Below, in pieces: positions 34,092 to 43,861 of a stretch of 64,000 nt of DNA (positions within the stretch are counted from its first letter, which is position 1; each line of letters opens with the position of its first letter). Source of the stretch: Chitinophaga sp. CF418 (GTDB taxonomy: Bacteria; Bacteroidota; Bacteroidia; Chitinophagales; Chitinophagaceae); contig NZ_FRCN01000007.1 of assembly GCF_900142925.1 (NCBI RefSeq), positions 1-64,000 on the forward strand, in the 5' to 3' direction. The translations under genes were made by a program, and so were the position numbers. The notes under the pieces are model-generated. The model saw only the letters and a program-made list of their open reading frames with translations. It was not told where the DNA came from and did not search any database.

Positions 34092-36278
34092 TTAAATCTT
34101 CTTTAACAGTACTTTCTGTTTGTTAAAATCAGACGCTGCATCCATAAACGCCATCATTTGCACCCAGTTTACAGATTGTTCATGCTGATGCTTATAGACC
34201 TTTTTAATTGTTACTACAAGCTTTCCATCTTCCATTTTAGTGGTGCTCTCAAATGAGCCTGTATCATTGTTAACAGATTTGTTCAGGTTCTCTACACCTT
34301 CCAGCTGATAACCCTGGGGAATGTTAATGAGAATATCGTATGATACTGTACGGGGGAAAGGCATATTAATATCATAAGTACGTTTACGTTCCTCCGGCGA
34401 GAGTTCTATCTGTTCAGTGATCAGTTTACCAATATCCAGCATATAGTTATTGCCTGCTTTCTTCACAAACCCATCCACTGTGAATGATTCATGCATGGTC
34501 AAAGGCTTGTTCTGTTTCTCCAGCCCCTGCTCTGCTACTTTAAAATAAGTAACAGCGGTGGGTTTGGTACCGTACTCACTGGCTATATTGGCGCTCACCG
34601 TTTCGTCCATATCTTTGCGGGCTTTACTGAAGGCTACGTCAAATTCATTGGCTCTTTTCCTGTACGAACCGGAAGCCAGCAGGTCTTCATCTCTAGACGA
34701 AGATACATGCAGGTTTTTGCGTTCTTCACTCAGCATATCTTCATACAATAGCATGTCGAGATAGTTGTAGCGATATTGCCCTGTCACGCGAATAATACGG
34801 TCTATGCTTAGCTGCTGCATATTGTCTGCTGCAAAGTTCACATTAATCTTCTCAGCATCTATGTTCTGATCGGCACTGCTCATTGGCAGGTTGATTTTTT
34901 TAAACGAGGCATCTTTCTCTCTTGAGCTACCGCTTACGCTTACAGTGTAGGCCTGTTGGCCTTCCAACCGGGGAGGCAGCTCATCGGGGAAGCTCTGCAT
35001 GCTGCTCATGGAACAGTACATGGGTTTATCGTCCGGATAGGCAATGATGAAGTAATCCAGATCGTCCAATGATACTACGTCTTGCAGGGTACCTACCTGG
35101 CGGGGCACAGCAGCCGCCAGTTCAGTAGGAATATCATAGCGGATTAGCAGTTGCCTGAATACGTTGGATGTATAGTGTTGCCGTGGGGTGTAAGTCTTTC
35201 TCTGTTGTCCTACTTCAATGGAAGTACCTATAGAGGTTTCTTTATAAAGAGATGCATAACGGATGTAATAGTAAGCCAGCTCGGCGATGGTCCTTTTGTT
35301 CACATCTCTTTCCCTTACGCCGGTCCTTGTTGCATAATCATGCAACACAGCGGGAAAGCCACTTATAACAGCTCCGAGGGTAGCATATGCGGCATTTACA
35401 CTGATAATCTCATATGTCAGGAAACGGCGGATGCGCTCTTCATTCATTCCGTTCGTGATTTCTTTACTTTTTAACCCATTGTAGGTCAGGCGCAGGGTCG
35501 GTAACGCCCTTTGCTCGTAGAACCAACGCTCGTCTGTTACTTTGGGTACATCCGTTTTGTGAATGGAGAATACATAATCGTCTCCCTCCTGGCTGCGATG
35601 CAGCGCAGACTGTTCATCATTCAGATAGCGCCAGGATACGCCCATTTTCCTGTCCACATTCACGTTTAGTGAAAAGTCAAGCATGGGGTATTTTTCACCT
35701 ATTGAAAAATCCAGGGGATCGGGAGATGCGTAATAGCTGCTGGCATCTTTATTTGTTCTTACATAGAAGTCGATGATGTCTCCTACCTGCAGATCAGAGA
35801 TGGCGATCTTTTGTTTTTTGTCGTCCTGCTCATCTTTAACGCTCACAGCGTCGTTCATATCAATGTCTCGTTGCTGGCCATTGGGTTTAATCACGCGTAT
35901 GCCCATGTAAGAGGTGAGTTTAACACCACTGTACCATCCGCCACTTTTCAGTTTCTGCAGGTTAAACTCAGAGTAATTTTCCAGGGCAGCTTTGTCCTGA
36001 ATTTTGATACGCTCGTGCAGCGTGACTGCGATATGATCTTTGCGGCGGTTATGATCTGCGCCTAATGTGAAATTCATCGCAATGATCACAGCCGATTCAT
36101 TACTGTATTTTTGGGGAATATCTGTTCTGGCGAAAGCAGGGTCTTTAGCGTCCCATATTTCCTGTTTCACCTGTGTGGCTTCTTCCTGGTACTCTCTTTC
36201 TTGTTTTGACTGGGCCCGGGCCTGGTAAATTGTACAGAGTAGAAGGGAGGAAAGGAATACAAATTTGTACTTATACAT
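34092..36278 (-). CDS. DUF3857 protein with degenerate transglutaminase-like domain
   Basis: A 728-aa exported protein (signal peptide ending ARAQ, residue 23). The DUF3857 domain covers about 55-260, including the IKIQDKAALENYSEFNLQKL and LQVGDIIDFYVRTNKDAS stretches. The transglutaminase-like region around 330-430 lacks the Cys-His-Asp triad: the Cys segment is replaced by TYTPRQHYTSNVFRQLLIRY at 362-381. A beta-rich C-terminal domain follows (RTVSYDILINIPQGYQLEGV). Its start is 12 bp downstream of the catalytically complete DUF3857 gene, so the two form an operon, possibly an active/inactive pair. Substrate unknown. Confidence 0.8.
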   Translation of the reverse strand: MYKYKFVFLSSLLLCTIYQARAQSKQEREYQEEATQVKQEIWDAKDPAFARTDIPQKYSNESAVIIAMNFTLGADHNRRKDHIAVTLHERIKIQDKAALENYSEFNLQKLKSGGWYSGVKLTSYMGIRVIKPNGQQRDIDMNDAVSVKDEQDDKKQKIAISDLQVGDIIDFYVRTNKDASSYYASPDPLDFSIGEKYPMLDFSLNVNVDRKMGVSWRYLNDEQSALHRSQEGDDYVFSIHKTDVPKVTDERWFYEQRALPTLRLTYNGLKSKEITNGMNEERIRRFLTYEIISVNAAYATLGAVISGFPAVLHDYATRTGVRERDVNKRTIAELAYYYIRYASLYKETSIGTSIEVGQQRKTYTPRQHYTSNVFRQLLIRYDIPTELAAAVPRQVGTLQDVVSLDDLDYFIIAYPDDKPMYCSMSSMQSFPDELPPRLEGQQAYTVSVSGSSREKDASFKKINLPMSSADQNIDAEKINVNFAADNMQQLSIDRIIRVTGQYRYNYLDMLLYEDMLSEERKNLHVSSSRDEDLLASGSYRKRANEFDVAFSKARKDMDETVSANIASEYGTKPTAVTYFKVAEQGLEKQNKPLTMHESFTVDGFVKKAGNNYMLDIGKLITEQIELSPEERKRTYDINMPFPRTVSYDILINIPQGYQLEGVENLNKSVNNDTGSFESTTKMEDGKLVVTIKKVYKHQHEQSVNWVQMMAFMDAASDFNKQKVLLKKI

Positions 36279-36290
36279 AGGTAATAGAAT

Positions 36291-38195
36291 TTATTGTCGG
36301 GAAACGGTGATCTGCTCCAGGTATTTCTTTGACAGAGCAGTAATGGCTTTGTTCCATTCACCAAAGCTGGCTTTTGCCAGATAGGTATTATTAATTTTCA
36401 GTTGTTTGCGATAGCTGATCTTATTGCCAACGGTTTTATAAGTAATATCAAAGCTGAAATTGGGAGATGTAATGTGCAGATCTTCTGGCAGCATAAGTAT
36501 TTTGCAACTGTTGGGAATGGTGAGTTCTGTTTCAGTGATATAATTAGATTTTGTGCCAAAGCGGAAATCGGTGGTGCGCTTCACTGTATCGATCGTGGCG
36601 TTGTTAAATTCTTTATTATAATCAATATCAATGTACATTTCTTTGCCGAACGATGACACAGCGTCCTGATACAGGAGGTCAAAATCTACTTCCAGTTTGC
36701 CGTCCCGCTGGTCCAGAGGAGAGGTAGTTACGTTGGAAATTTTATAGTGGCTGTTACTATTGGTGATGTAATGTTCCAGCGCTGTTTGCACCCGGTCTTT
36801 TTTAGTGAGGTTGACAGTATAGAGCAGATCTGATTTACTTTCGCCGTTATACTGATATTTTATCTTACCGTTCATATTGTTGCCATCTATGGTCAGGGAT
36901 TCTGTGAAGAGGCGGATGTTCTGCTCCGGGGTGACCGCAGGGATATTTTCCAGTAAGCAGTTGTCACCATTCTCTATCATTACCTGACGACCTGCTATGC
37001 GTTCTGCGTAGATGCCAGGCTGCATATACTTCTCTGTAGCGTCGAGGAACCACCATTTGTTGTTGTACTTCAGCGCACAGATCATGTGGTTGTCAGCATT
37101 GAGCGAAGGTATGCTGTGATCATACATGATGTGATTGGTCCCTATCCAGCATAGGCGTGCATCCAGGCCACAGCGTAGCAATAGTTCTTTGGTGAGATTG
37201 GCCATGCCTTTACAATCCCCATATTTTTTTCGCATCACCTCATGGGCTTCATCGGGTTTAAAGCCGGCCAGGCCGTCTTCAAAGGCAATGTAGCGAATGT
37301 TTTCTTCTACCCAGTAAAAGATGGCTTTCATCTGGGCAAACGGATCTGTAATGCCGGTGGTGATCTCACGGGCTTTGGCGCCCAGGGCTGTGGTATCTGG
37401 GTGTAGCTGGGTGGTCAGGTTATGACACCATTGGTAAAGATCGTTCGTCGTATTGAAATAAGTATTTTTTTCTCCGTTATAGTTAGCCGCTTTGCTGCGC
37501 ACGAGGATATGCGGGTATATCCAGGTAGGGCCAGGGCTCATGCTTGTCGACTTCATGGCAGGGAGCTCAGTGGCGGTATAAGTATAGACGTCGGCGTCTT
37601 TATCTTTATTGTAAGTTTTTTCGGTTTTAATGTGTTGCCCTTTGAAATGGAAGGTATGAATTTCAATGTCCATCCAGCGAGGAACAATAACGGTGACCTT
37701 CTTTTGCTTTTCCGGATAGTCTTCGTTCAGATAGACGGTGGTGAGATAACGGGGATCTTTGATCTCTTTTTCTATGGTCACTTCACTGTGGGAACCCTGT
37801 CGGGTAAAGGGTAGGGTAAAGTGACAGATTCTCAGATCTGAATAGAAGTATTCGTCTATGTTTAGATAATCGAAGGCAGGTTCTATACTCCTTGCTTTTT
37901 TACCATCTACAGTAATAGTCACATTTTTAATCTCCTCCTGGCCGTTATAGCTTTCAGAGAAGGGAATGGCGGAGCGGAAACCGTTGCATATAAAGTCTTT
38001 GTAGAGGGTTTCTTTGACGGTTATCTGCTTTTGGCGGGTATCGTATTGAAATTCGTACGTTTCATCTACGTTGGCCAGTTCTATGTTATCATCGGTTTTC
38101 TGGGCGTGTACAGAAAGGGGATAGTATAAGAACAACCATATACTCAGACAGAGAAGCCGTCTGACATGAAAACGGATTAGCACCTGAAGCTTCAT
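36291..38195 (-). CDS. DUF3857 and transglutaminase-domain protein
   Basis: A 634-aa protein from the ATG at 38195 (the frame extends to a GTG at 38225). Signal peptide ending VHAQ at about residue 32. DUF3857 covers about 40-215. The transglutaminase core carries the full triad: C328 (KYGDCKGMANL), H370 (ADNHMICAL) and D385 (WWFLDATEKY). The C-terminal part is beta-rich (LTIPNSCKILMLPEDLHI). This Bacteroidota family acts in the periplasm or on the surface and may be a protease or crosslinking enzyme; the reaction is not established. It is followed after 12 bp by the degenerate paralogue. Confidence 0.87.
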   Translation of the reverse strand: MKLQVLIRFHVRRLLCLSIWLFLYYPLSVHAQKTDDNIELANVDETYEFQYDTRQKQITVKETLYKDFICNGFRSAIPFSESYNGQEEIKNVTITVDGKKARSIEPAFDYLNIDEYFYSDLRICHFTLPFTRQGSHSEVTIEKEIKDPRYLTTVYLNEDYPEKQKKVTVIVPRWMDIEIHTFHFKGQHIKTEKTYNKDKDADVYTYTATELPAMKSTSMSPGPTWIYPHILVRSKAANYNGEKNTYFNTTNDLYQWCHNLTTQLHPDTTALGAKAREITTGITDPFAQMKAIFYWVEENIRYIAFEDGLAGFKPDEAHEVMRKKYGDCKGMANLTKELLLRCGLDARLCWIGTNHIMYDHSIPSLNADNHMICALKYNNKWWFLDATEKYMQPGIYAERIAGRQVMIENGDNCLLENIPAVTPEQNIRLFTESLTIDGNNMNGKIKYQYNGESKSDLLYTVNLTKKDRVQTALEHYITNSNSHYKISNVTTSPLDQRDGKLEVDFDLLYQDAVSSFGKEMYIDIDYNKEFNNATIDTVKRTTDFRFGTKSNYITETELTIPNSCKILMLPEDLHITSPNFSFDITYKTVGNKISYRKQLKINNTYLAKASFGEWNKAITALSKKYLEQITVSRQ

Positions 38196-38382
38196 AGTAA
38201 GGGAAGAATTGGTAATTTTGAACACTAAAGTACTAAAAAAGAGATTATTTTATATTAAATAATAAAGTAGGTGCTTTATCTGGAGAAGGCACAGATCCTC
38301 TACGAAAAAACTAACTTGATAAGAAGCCGGAGGATATCCCCCCAGCTTATGCCGTATATTTATACACATAAATCCACCAATT

Positions 38383-39087
38383 ATGAAAACACTTATCAAA
38401 CGCGTCTTCACGTTACTATTAACCATTGTAACCATTGCCCAATCAAACGCCCAATCGGAAGTGCTCGGTGCATGGAAATCTACTGCTGGTACTACTACTT
38501 CACTGATGCTGGTTACGCCCGCTTATTTCAGTATCACGGTATATGATACTGCTGGTTTTAAATCCACGTTCGGAGGAACCTGGTCAGGATCATCTGATAA
38601 CACCGGCGTCACTAAAATCGAGTTTAATTCAGCGGAGCCATCACAAGTAGGAAAACAACTTGGAGCCACTGTTGACTTCCATGGGGACGAGCTGGTAACT
38701 ACATTAAACGGTAACAAGACTACCTGGACAAGAGTTGATAACGGCAACAGCGAAATGACAGGCGTGTGGCAGATAACAGGCAGGGAAACGAATGGTACAA
38801 TGAGTGCTATGAACCCCGGCGACAGAAAGACGATCAAGATACTTACCAGCACCAAATTCCAATGGATCGCGATGAACACGAAAACTGGTGAATTCTTTGG
38901 TACAGGCGGAGGCTCTTACACTTTTGCAAACGGTGTTTATACGGAGAACATCGAATTCTTTTCAAGAGATAACAGCAGAGTTGGTGCATCTCTAACCTTT
39001 AAAGGCAGCGTAAATGGCGATAAGTGGGATCACAGTGGCAAGAGCTCAAAAGGTGATCCTATCCATGAAGAATGGACGCGCAAATGA
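38383..39087 (+). CDS. Secreted lipocalin-like protein (DUF4488-like)
   Basis: A 234-aa protein with a signal peptide (cut after SNAQ, residue 24). It holds two similar halves, each starting with a G-A-W-K / G-V-W-Q motif (LGAWKSTAGTTTSLMLVTPA at about 28 and TGVWQITGRE at about 126) and ending with a W-x-R motif (TTWTRVD, EEWTRK). That suggests an internal duplication of a small beta-barrel. The ending YTENIEFFSRDNSRVGASLT resembles DUF4488 proteins. No catalytic residues recognised. Divergent from the DUF3857 operon. Confidence 0.65.
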   Translation: MKTLIKRVFTLLLTIVTIAQSNAQSEVLGAWKSTAGTTTSLMLVTPAYFSITVYDTAGFKSTFGGTWSGSSDNTGVTKIEFNSAEPSQVGKQLGATVDFHGDELVTTLNGNKTTWTRVDNGNSEMTGVWQITGRETNGTMSAMNPGDRKTIKILTSTKFQWIAMNTKTGEFFGTGGGSYTFANGVYTENIEFFSRDNSRVGASLTFKGSVNGDKWDHSGKSSKGDPIHEEWTRK

Positions 39088-39161
39088 TGATGGCAGATAG
39101 CAGAGTAAATGCCTGGCATCCAATGGTGAAAAACGAAATGACTACTGGCAGATGGCTTGGG

Positions 39162-39205
39162 TTATAATGAAGAAAGGCGTTTTAACACGCCTTCCTTCAT
39201 TATAA
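39162..39205. terminator. Bidirectional terminator
   Basis: A long inverted repeat: TTATAATGAAG-A-AAGGCGT pairing with ACGCCTT-C-CTTCATTATAA around a 6-base loop, between convergent genes. Confidence 0.8.
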
Positions 39206-39268
39206 TGAGGTGTTTTCCGGGTGGTGTTCCGGTAATGAAATAAGCGCCCCGGAAAGGGAAATAAAGCG

Positions 39269-41065
39269 TTATTTCTTCTGATCCTGATCTATCTTCTTCA
39301 GCATTTTATTCAGCGGTTTTATTTTGCTGAAAACATGGCTTAATGCCCCGGGTTGTAATGAATTATTACTGTGGCAGGTAAAGCAGGTGAAGCTGGTAGA
39401 CTGGAAATAAGTTTCCATTGTACTGTTGGCCAACACGCTCGTACCAATAGCGCCACCTGAGGTGGAATCTACCGGATATATACTGCCCGTTGGAGCTGCT
39501 CCGCCAAATGTCCATACAGCACCAATAAACAGGTAGTTTTTCCTGAGATCTTTACCTGGTATCATACTCATTATCGAGTTATTAATAGAGATAAGCTCAG
39601 TATTGGATGCAGAGGCACTTGTATCCTGCTGGTTAGGAACTGTACCTATAGCTGTTCCAAAAGGGAACAGGCGCTGTGTATTGCTGGAGGCTATAGTATT
39701 CCCTGTAGTCGCTATCAGGTTGCTGGCTGAGTCCACATTGATATAAGGTACATTATAGGAACCACCAGCAGCATTGCTGTTAAAGAGCCAGGAGCCGGCA
39801 TCTGCGGCAACGGTCTGCACCTGGCCTTTGCTGTTGATATACTGATATGCTGCATTCGGTGTATTGCTCTGGTGCTCAAAGGTGGCCCATATCATCTCCG
39901 GATGTCCCGCTACACTTCCGACAATATGTATACCCACCAGTGCGAGCTTCGCCTTTTGCTGTCCAACAGGTTTCCAGAATGTATTCGAAGAAGCATCGTA
40001 TGTCGGGATCATCGCATCCATCAGGAAATAGTCTTCCGGATTAGCCAGGCTGTCAGCTATTACCCACGAGGTTTTCAATTCCATCGCCAGTGCGTTTGAA
40101 TCAGTAGGGACAAGGTAGCCATGGCTCTTTGCATAATTTACAAGACATGTCCTTTCTGGGGCAGTGGTTGGAAACTGCTTGCTGGAAATACTATCATTTT
40201 TGAAATTCGGATCGTTAATGGCAGTCAGGTAGTAGGCATACATGTCGTTCACCATGGTGATATAATATACCAGGGAATTATTTTGTGCGATCAACGCGTT
40301 GGATGTAGCCTGATCTATTCCCGCATCTACTTCATTACCGTTGATGTCGAGGATGACTGTGCCATTGCTGGTAGGAAAAGCATGGAGCACATTTTCAGGA
40401 TGAACCAGCTTCGTAACGATGGACGGCTGTTCAATTTTATTGCCTGTTTTATCTTTTAACAGAACAGGTCCGTTAGCGGCCTTCTCTACGTTGCTCAGTT
40501 CTAAGAGTTTACCGGCTTTATTTTTTACCAACACTTTTTCTCCTGCTTTATGGACCATTACTTCAAACAAGCGGCCTTTTTTGTCTCTGAAAACCGGTAA
40601 TCTGTTGGGGCCGTTTTTCTCTACGCTGCTCGTGGCCGGAGGTATTATTCCCGGCGTATGTTTCTCCAGCATTAACCCACCGGCAGGATCGGATACTACG
40701 TTATAAAATACCGGAGAAGCCATCACGGTTCCTGCATACTCCTGTGAAGAAGAAGTGATCCACAGGAACATACGTTCTGACCATTGATAGAAGTCACAGT
40801 TGTTCTGATGTCCGAAGGTGACGCTGTTTGGAGGAGTTACCGCCCCGTTTTCAGTAGCTGCGCCACTTTTAAACCAGGTATTAAATGTGTCTTTTGATAC
40901 AGTGCAGGTAGCCATCGCATCCTGAGGCAGCTTAATGCTGGAATAGGGTGTATTCTGACCTACGCTTTCAGTGGTTTTGTTACTGTTACTGCTGTTGCAG
41001 GCGCCCAGCCATATGAGGGTAACAGCTGCGATGAGGGAAATACCGACAATTACTTTTTTTTTCAT
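39269..41065 (-). CDS. Lipoprotein with C-terminal CxxCH haem motif
   Basis: A 598-aa lipoprotein (signal peptide to LGAC, Cys at residue 23, followed by a Ser/Asn-rich linker). No enzyme domain recognised in the long middle region, though GHQNNCDFYQWSERMFLWIT and PEMIWATFEHQSN look conserved-type. Near the C-terminus TCFTCHSNNSLQPG gives one CxxCH, so a c-type haem may be attached. Such proteins occur singly in soil bacteria, sometimes annotated as cytochrome c-containing. It is isolated on the minus strand with a terminator on its 3' side. Whether it transfers electrons is unknown. Confidence 0.6.
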   Translation of the reverse strand: MKKKVIVGISLIAAVTLIWLGACNSSNSNKTTESVGQNTPYSSIKLPQDAMATCTVSKDTFNTWFKSGAATENGAVTPPNSVTFGHQNNCDFYQWSERMFLWITSSSQEYAGTVMASPVFYNVVSDPAGGLMLEKHTPGIIPPATSSVEKNGPNRLPVFRDKKGRLFEVMVHKAGEKVLVKNKAGKLLELSNVEKAANGPVLLKDKTGNKIEQPSIVTKLVHPENVLHAFPTSNGTVILDINGNEVDAGIDQATSNALIAQNNSLVYYITMVNDMYAYYLTAINDPNFKNDSISSKQFPTTAPERTCLVNYAKSHGYLVPTDSNALAMELKTSWVIADSLANPEDYFLMDAMIPTYDASSNTFWKPVGQQKAKLALVGIHIVGSVAGHPEMIWATFEHQSNTPNAAYQYINSKGQVQTVAADAGSWLFNSNAAGGSYNVPYINVDSASNLIATTGNTIASSNTQRLFPFGTAIGTVPNQQDTSASASNTELISINNSIMSMIPGKDLRKNYLFIGAVWTFGGAAPTGSIYPVDSTSGGAIGTSVLANSTMETYFQSTSFTCFTCHSNNSLQPGALSHVFSKIKPLNKMLKKIDQDQKK

Positions 41066-41275
41066 GTTGTGTGTTTTTAAACGTGTGGTGATATACAGGG
41101 AATCGATTTTGAATTGAAGTAACAGCCACGACTGATCTGGTTATACTGAAGGCTAGTATAGATAAAAATAGGGTGGTGATGTTACTTGTATTTTGGGTTA
41201 TATGTTTTCAGGAAGTGGAGAAAATGTCTTCTTTAGTTGAGTTGTCGTAATAGGGATAAATATAGTATATATTAA

Positions 41276-41313
41276 CTTAAAGGACCAATAATTTTTTTTA
41301 TTGGTCCTTTAAG
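41276..41313. terminator. Perfect palindrome at the end of the small ORF
   Basis: A 16-bp perfect stem (CTTAAAGGACCAATAA and its complement) around six T residues. It overlaps the stop codon of the 45-aa ORF at 41309-41446, so it is probably that gene's terminator. Confidence 0.65.
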
Positions 41314-41446
41314 ATTTTGCATTCAAACTGTTATACGCTCCGCTTTTATGCAACTTACCATATACACCGCCATAGGTGCCATCCTGGCGATAGCGTATTT
41401 GCCCGCCTGCCCGTTTGATGGCATTGTCTCTGTTTCGTATGTTCAT
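41309..41446 (-). CDS. Small basic protein, 45 aa
   Basis: An ATG at 41446 opens a 45-codon frame, MNIRNRDNAIKRAGGQIRYR followed by QDGTYGGVYGKLHKSGAYNS and LNAKS. Composition is basic and Gly/Tyr-rich, with no signal peptide or membrane helix. Support for coding: the more GC-rich stretch exactly covers the frame, and a 16-bp palindrome overlaps the stop. I do not recognise the family; a nucleic-acid-binding role would be a guess from charge alone. Confidence 0.4.
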   Translation of the reverse strand: MNIRNRDNAIKRAGGQIRYRQDGTYGGVYGKLHKSGAYNSLNAKS

Positions 41447-41493
41447 GAGCGTTTTTACATGTTATATGACAGGTTGCTTCCGATATAAAAAAA

Positions 41494-41516
41494 GGCGTAC
41501 CACGATGTGATACGCC
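41494..41516 (-). terminator. Terminator of the second GH29 gene
   Basis: Stem GGCGTA / TACGCC with an 11-base loop, followed on the minus strand by a run of T, about 22 bp past the stop of the fucosidase gene. Confidence 0.6.
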
Positions 41517-41538
41517 CTGAATATAAGTTAGTTATTAC

Positions 41539-42954
41539 TTACGCACTGATCTTAAACGCCGCACTGTATTTCAAACCGCTTTTCTCCTGTATGTTCTTCG
41601 GGATCTTAATAGTCAGCTGACCATCCTTCAAAGTCCATTGCAGTTTCGCTTTTGTACCTAACAGTGCCACACGGCTGATCTTTTTGATATCCTGTACGGC
41701 AAAAGTAACTTCTGCCGGCAGCTTCACGTCATCACTGTCAGAAAGATAATAAGCATAGATAGAATGCTGGTCTTTCGATTGTGTGAAGTAGATATTCTTA
41801 TCGGAATAAGGCGCTACCGGTCTTGATCCATGGATGCCTTCTCCGTTGATGTCCATCCATTTGCCCATGTCTTCCAGGCGTTTGTATGCTTCGGGCGCCC
41901 AGTCCCCCTTGTCGCTTGGACCGATATTCAGAAGGAAGTTACCACCTCTTGACACGATCTTCACCAGCAGTGATACCAGTTGCAGGGAAGGCTTGTAGGT
42001 ATCCCGCGGACTATAGCTCCAGGAATAACCCATTGTCATACAGGTCTCCCAGGGATAAGGTAATGGCTTGTCAGGAATAGATTGTTCCGGTGTGGTATAG
42101 TTTTCAAACTCACCGGGAACGGTTCTATCCACAATGATCAGTCCTGGTTGATGACTGCGGGCCATATTGGCAATACGCGGCATGTCAATGCTTTGTTTGC
42201 CGTCAGGTCTTACCCAGCCGCCATCCAGCCAGAGAATATCGATAGGACCGTAACCGGTCATCAGTTCCTGGATCTGATTGTAGGTGAAGTCGTTGAACTT
42301 CTGCCAGCGATCAGGGAATTTCTTAATATCGTAGTTTACGTGTTCGTCTTTAGGCGGATAATATTTCCACCAGAAATACTGGCTATGCCAGTCCGGTTTG
42401 GAGAAATAAGCGCCGATCATAAAGCTGTCCTTCCGGAAGGCGTCAAAGATCTCTTTGGTCACATTGCTGCGCGGATTCTTTGAGAAAGGGGTATTGGGAC
42501 TGGTGATCTTATAATCGGTTTCTTTCGTATCGAACATGCAAAATCCGTCATGGTGTTTGGTCGTGAAAACCACATAGCGCATACCCGCGGCTTTGGCCGC
42601 TTTCTCCCATTTTTCAGGGTTGAAATCTACAGGATTAAAATCATACTGCAGATGTTCGTAAGCGTTTCTGTAGGTGTTATAATCATCGCTGTAAGGGCCT
42701 TTTCTTACCACCCAGTCAACGGGGCAGATGCTCCAGCTTTCCACCTCTCCCCAGAGGGTATAGGTACCCCAGTGCATGAACAGCCCGAAGCGCTGATCCT
42801 GCCATTTGGAGAGTTTTCTGATCACTAAAGGATCTTTTGGAGCCTGATAGTCTTTCGACATTTCATGTACCCCTTCTTTTTCCTGTGCTGATGCATGTTT
42901 TCCCGGCAAGATGCCTGCTAATAACAGCGGGAAAATGACCAATAATTTCCTCAT
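41539..42954 (-). CDS. Alpha-L-fucosidase, GH29 (second copy)
   Basis: A 471-aa exported enzyme (signal peptide ending ASAQ, residue 24). GH29 blocks are FGLFMHWGTYTLWGE at 57-70, TTKHHDGFCMFDTKETDYKI at 131-150, and PIDILWLDGGWVRP with D244 as expected nucleophile. It differs from the PUL enzyme at 3632 both in the nucleophile block (LDGGW against LDFSY) and in an insert at about 195-215 (KYYPPKDEHVNYDIKKFPDR), so the two are not recent duplicates and may cut different fucosyl linkages. It is a single gene, outside any PUL. Confidence 0.92.
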   Translation of the reverse strand: MRKLLVIFPLLLAGILPGKHASAQEKEGVHEMSKDYQAPKDPLVIRKLSKWQDQRFGLFMHWGTYTLWGEVESWSICPVDWVVRKGPYSDDYNTYRNAYEHLQYDFNPVDFNPEKWEKAAKAAGMRYVVFTTKHHDGFCMFDTKETDYKITSPNTPFSKNPRSNVTKEIFDAFRKDSFMIGAYFSKPDWHSQYFWWKYYPPKDEHVNYDIKKFPDRWQKFNDFTYNQIQELMTGYGPIDILWLDGGWVRPDGKQSIDMPRIANMARSHQPGLIIVDRTVPGEFENYTTPEQSIPDKPLPYPWETCMTMGYSWSYSPRDTYKPSLQLVSLLVKIVSRGGNFLLNIGPSDKGDWAPEAYKRLEDMGKWMDINGEGIHGSRPVAPYSDKNIYFTQSKDQHSIYAYYLSDSDDVKLPAEVTFAVQDIKKISRVALLGTKAKLQWTLKDGQLTIKIPKNIQEKSGLKYSAAFKISA

Positions 42955-43086
42955 GTATAGACCTGTTTAAATAAAATTGTGATGCAGCTGTAAGATCCCG
43001 GAATTGGCTTGTCCAGGATGTGCATATTTTACCAGATGCTGATGACCTTTTGTCTTTTTAAGGCGGCTACAGAGGGAAGGTACACT

Positions 43087-43662
43087 TTAATGCCGGAAGG
43101 TCAGGTTGAAGGTGATGGTAACATTTTCGCCGGTGGTGAACTGGCCGAAGAGGAAAGTAGGCGGATCGATGTCGAAGTCACGCATGTCGATCTGCTTGGT
43201 CCCTTTGATGGTGATGCTTCTGTCTGTATTGATCTGGGTGGCGCCCACGATGTCAATACTTTGTGTCACACCAGCCACCGTCAGGGTGCCGGTACAGACG
43301 ATGACAGTACCTTGTTTGGACACAGCGGCTGAGGTAAGATTGAAGGTGATAGTGGGATACTGTTTCGTTTTCAGTGCCCTGTAAGCAACAGCATCCAGTC
43401 CCGTTCGTTCGCTCTTTAAGCTTTCTGCAGGCATCGTAAAATTGAGTAAGGTCAGTCCTCCCAGTTCGCCATCTTCATAGAAGGTAAAGGTGGCATTACA
43501 GGCAATCTTGGAGGTCTTCATTTCCCAATCATGCATAGTGGATGTCCCGTTGATAGTGAGTGTGAAATCATTCTTCTGCTGATACTGTACCTGTGCGATT
43601 GTGGCTGTCGTCAATTGATTTGCAACAAACAACAGGGTCATTGTTTTAATGAGTGTCTTCAT
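43087..43662 (-). CDS. Exported YceI-like protein
   Basis: A 191-aa protein with a signal peptide (about 23 residues, ending ATIAQ). The YceI-like barrel shows TLTINGTSTMHDWEMKTSKI, the PTITFNLTSAAVSKQGTVIV strand and VTITFNLTFR at the end. It lacks the HLRSKDFF-type motif and is less close to the YceI consensus than the 30984 protein. In Bacteroidota such proteins are often single exported lipid-binding candidates. Confidence 0.75.
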   Translation of the reverse strand: MKTLIKTMTLLFVANQLTTATIAQVQYQQKNDFTLTINGTSTMHDWEMKTSKIACNATFTFYEDGELGGLTLLNFTMPAESLKSERTGLDAVAYRALKTKQYPTITFNLTSAAVSKQGTVIVCTGTLTVAGVTQSIDIVGATQINTDRSITIKGTKQIDMRDFDIDPPTFLFGQFTTGENVTITFNLTFRH

Positions 43663-43861
43663 AGTGTGAATTCCTGATTTGATGCTGCAAGTTAGCGGGG
43701 TGGTCCGGAGCGAAGCATGACGGTTATCAGCCTGAACACTGATTGATACTTCCCGTCAGGCTGATAATATGCAGGATAGACCCATTGACAGATTTCTGGT
43801 GGGAAATGGGGAAAAATTGTTATATTTTGTCATATCAATCAACCAAAATCTGTTATTGCTT

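Noticed and set aside
43769-43861. N-terminal extension of the M20 peptidase from the ATG at 43769
   Set aside because: The 31 extra residues are not signal-like, while the ATG at 43862 starts a perfect signal peptide.
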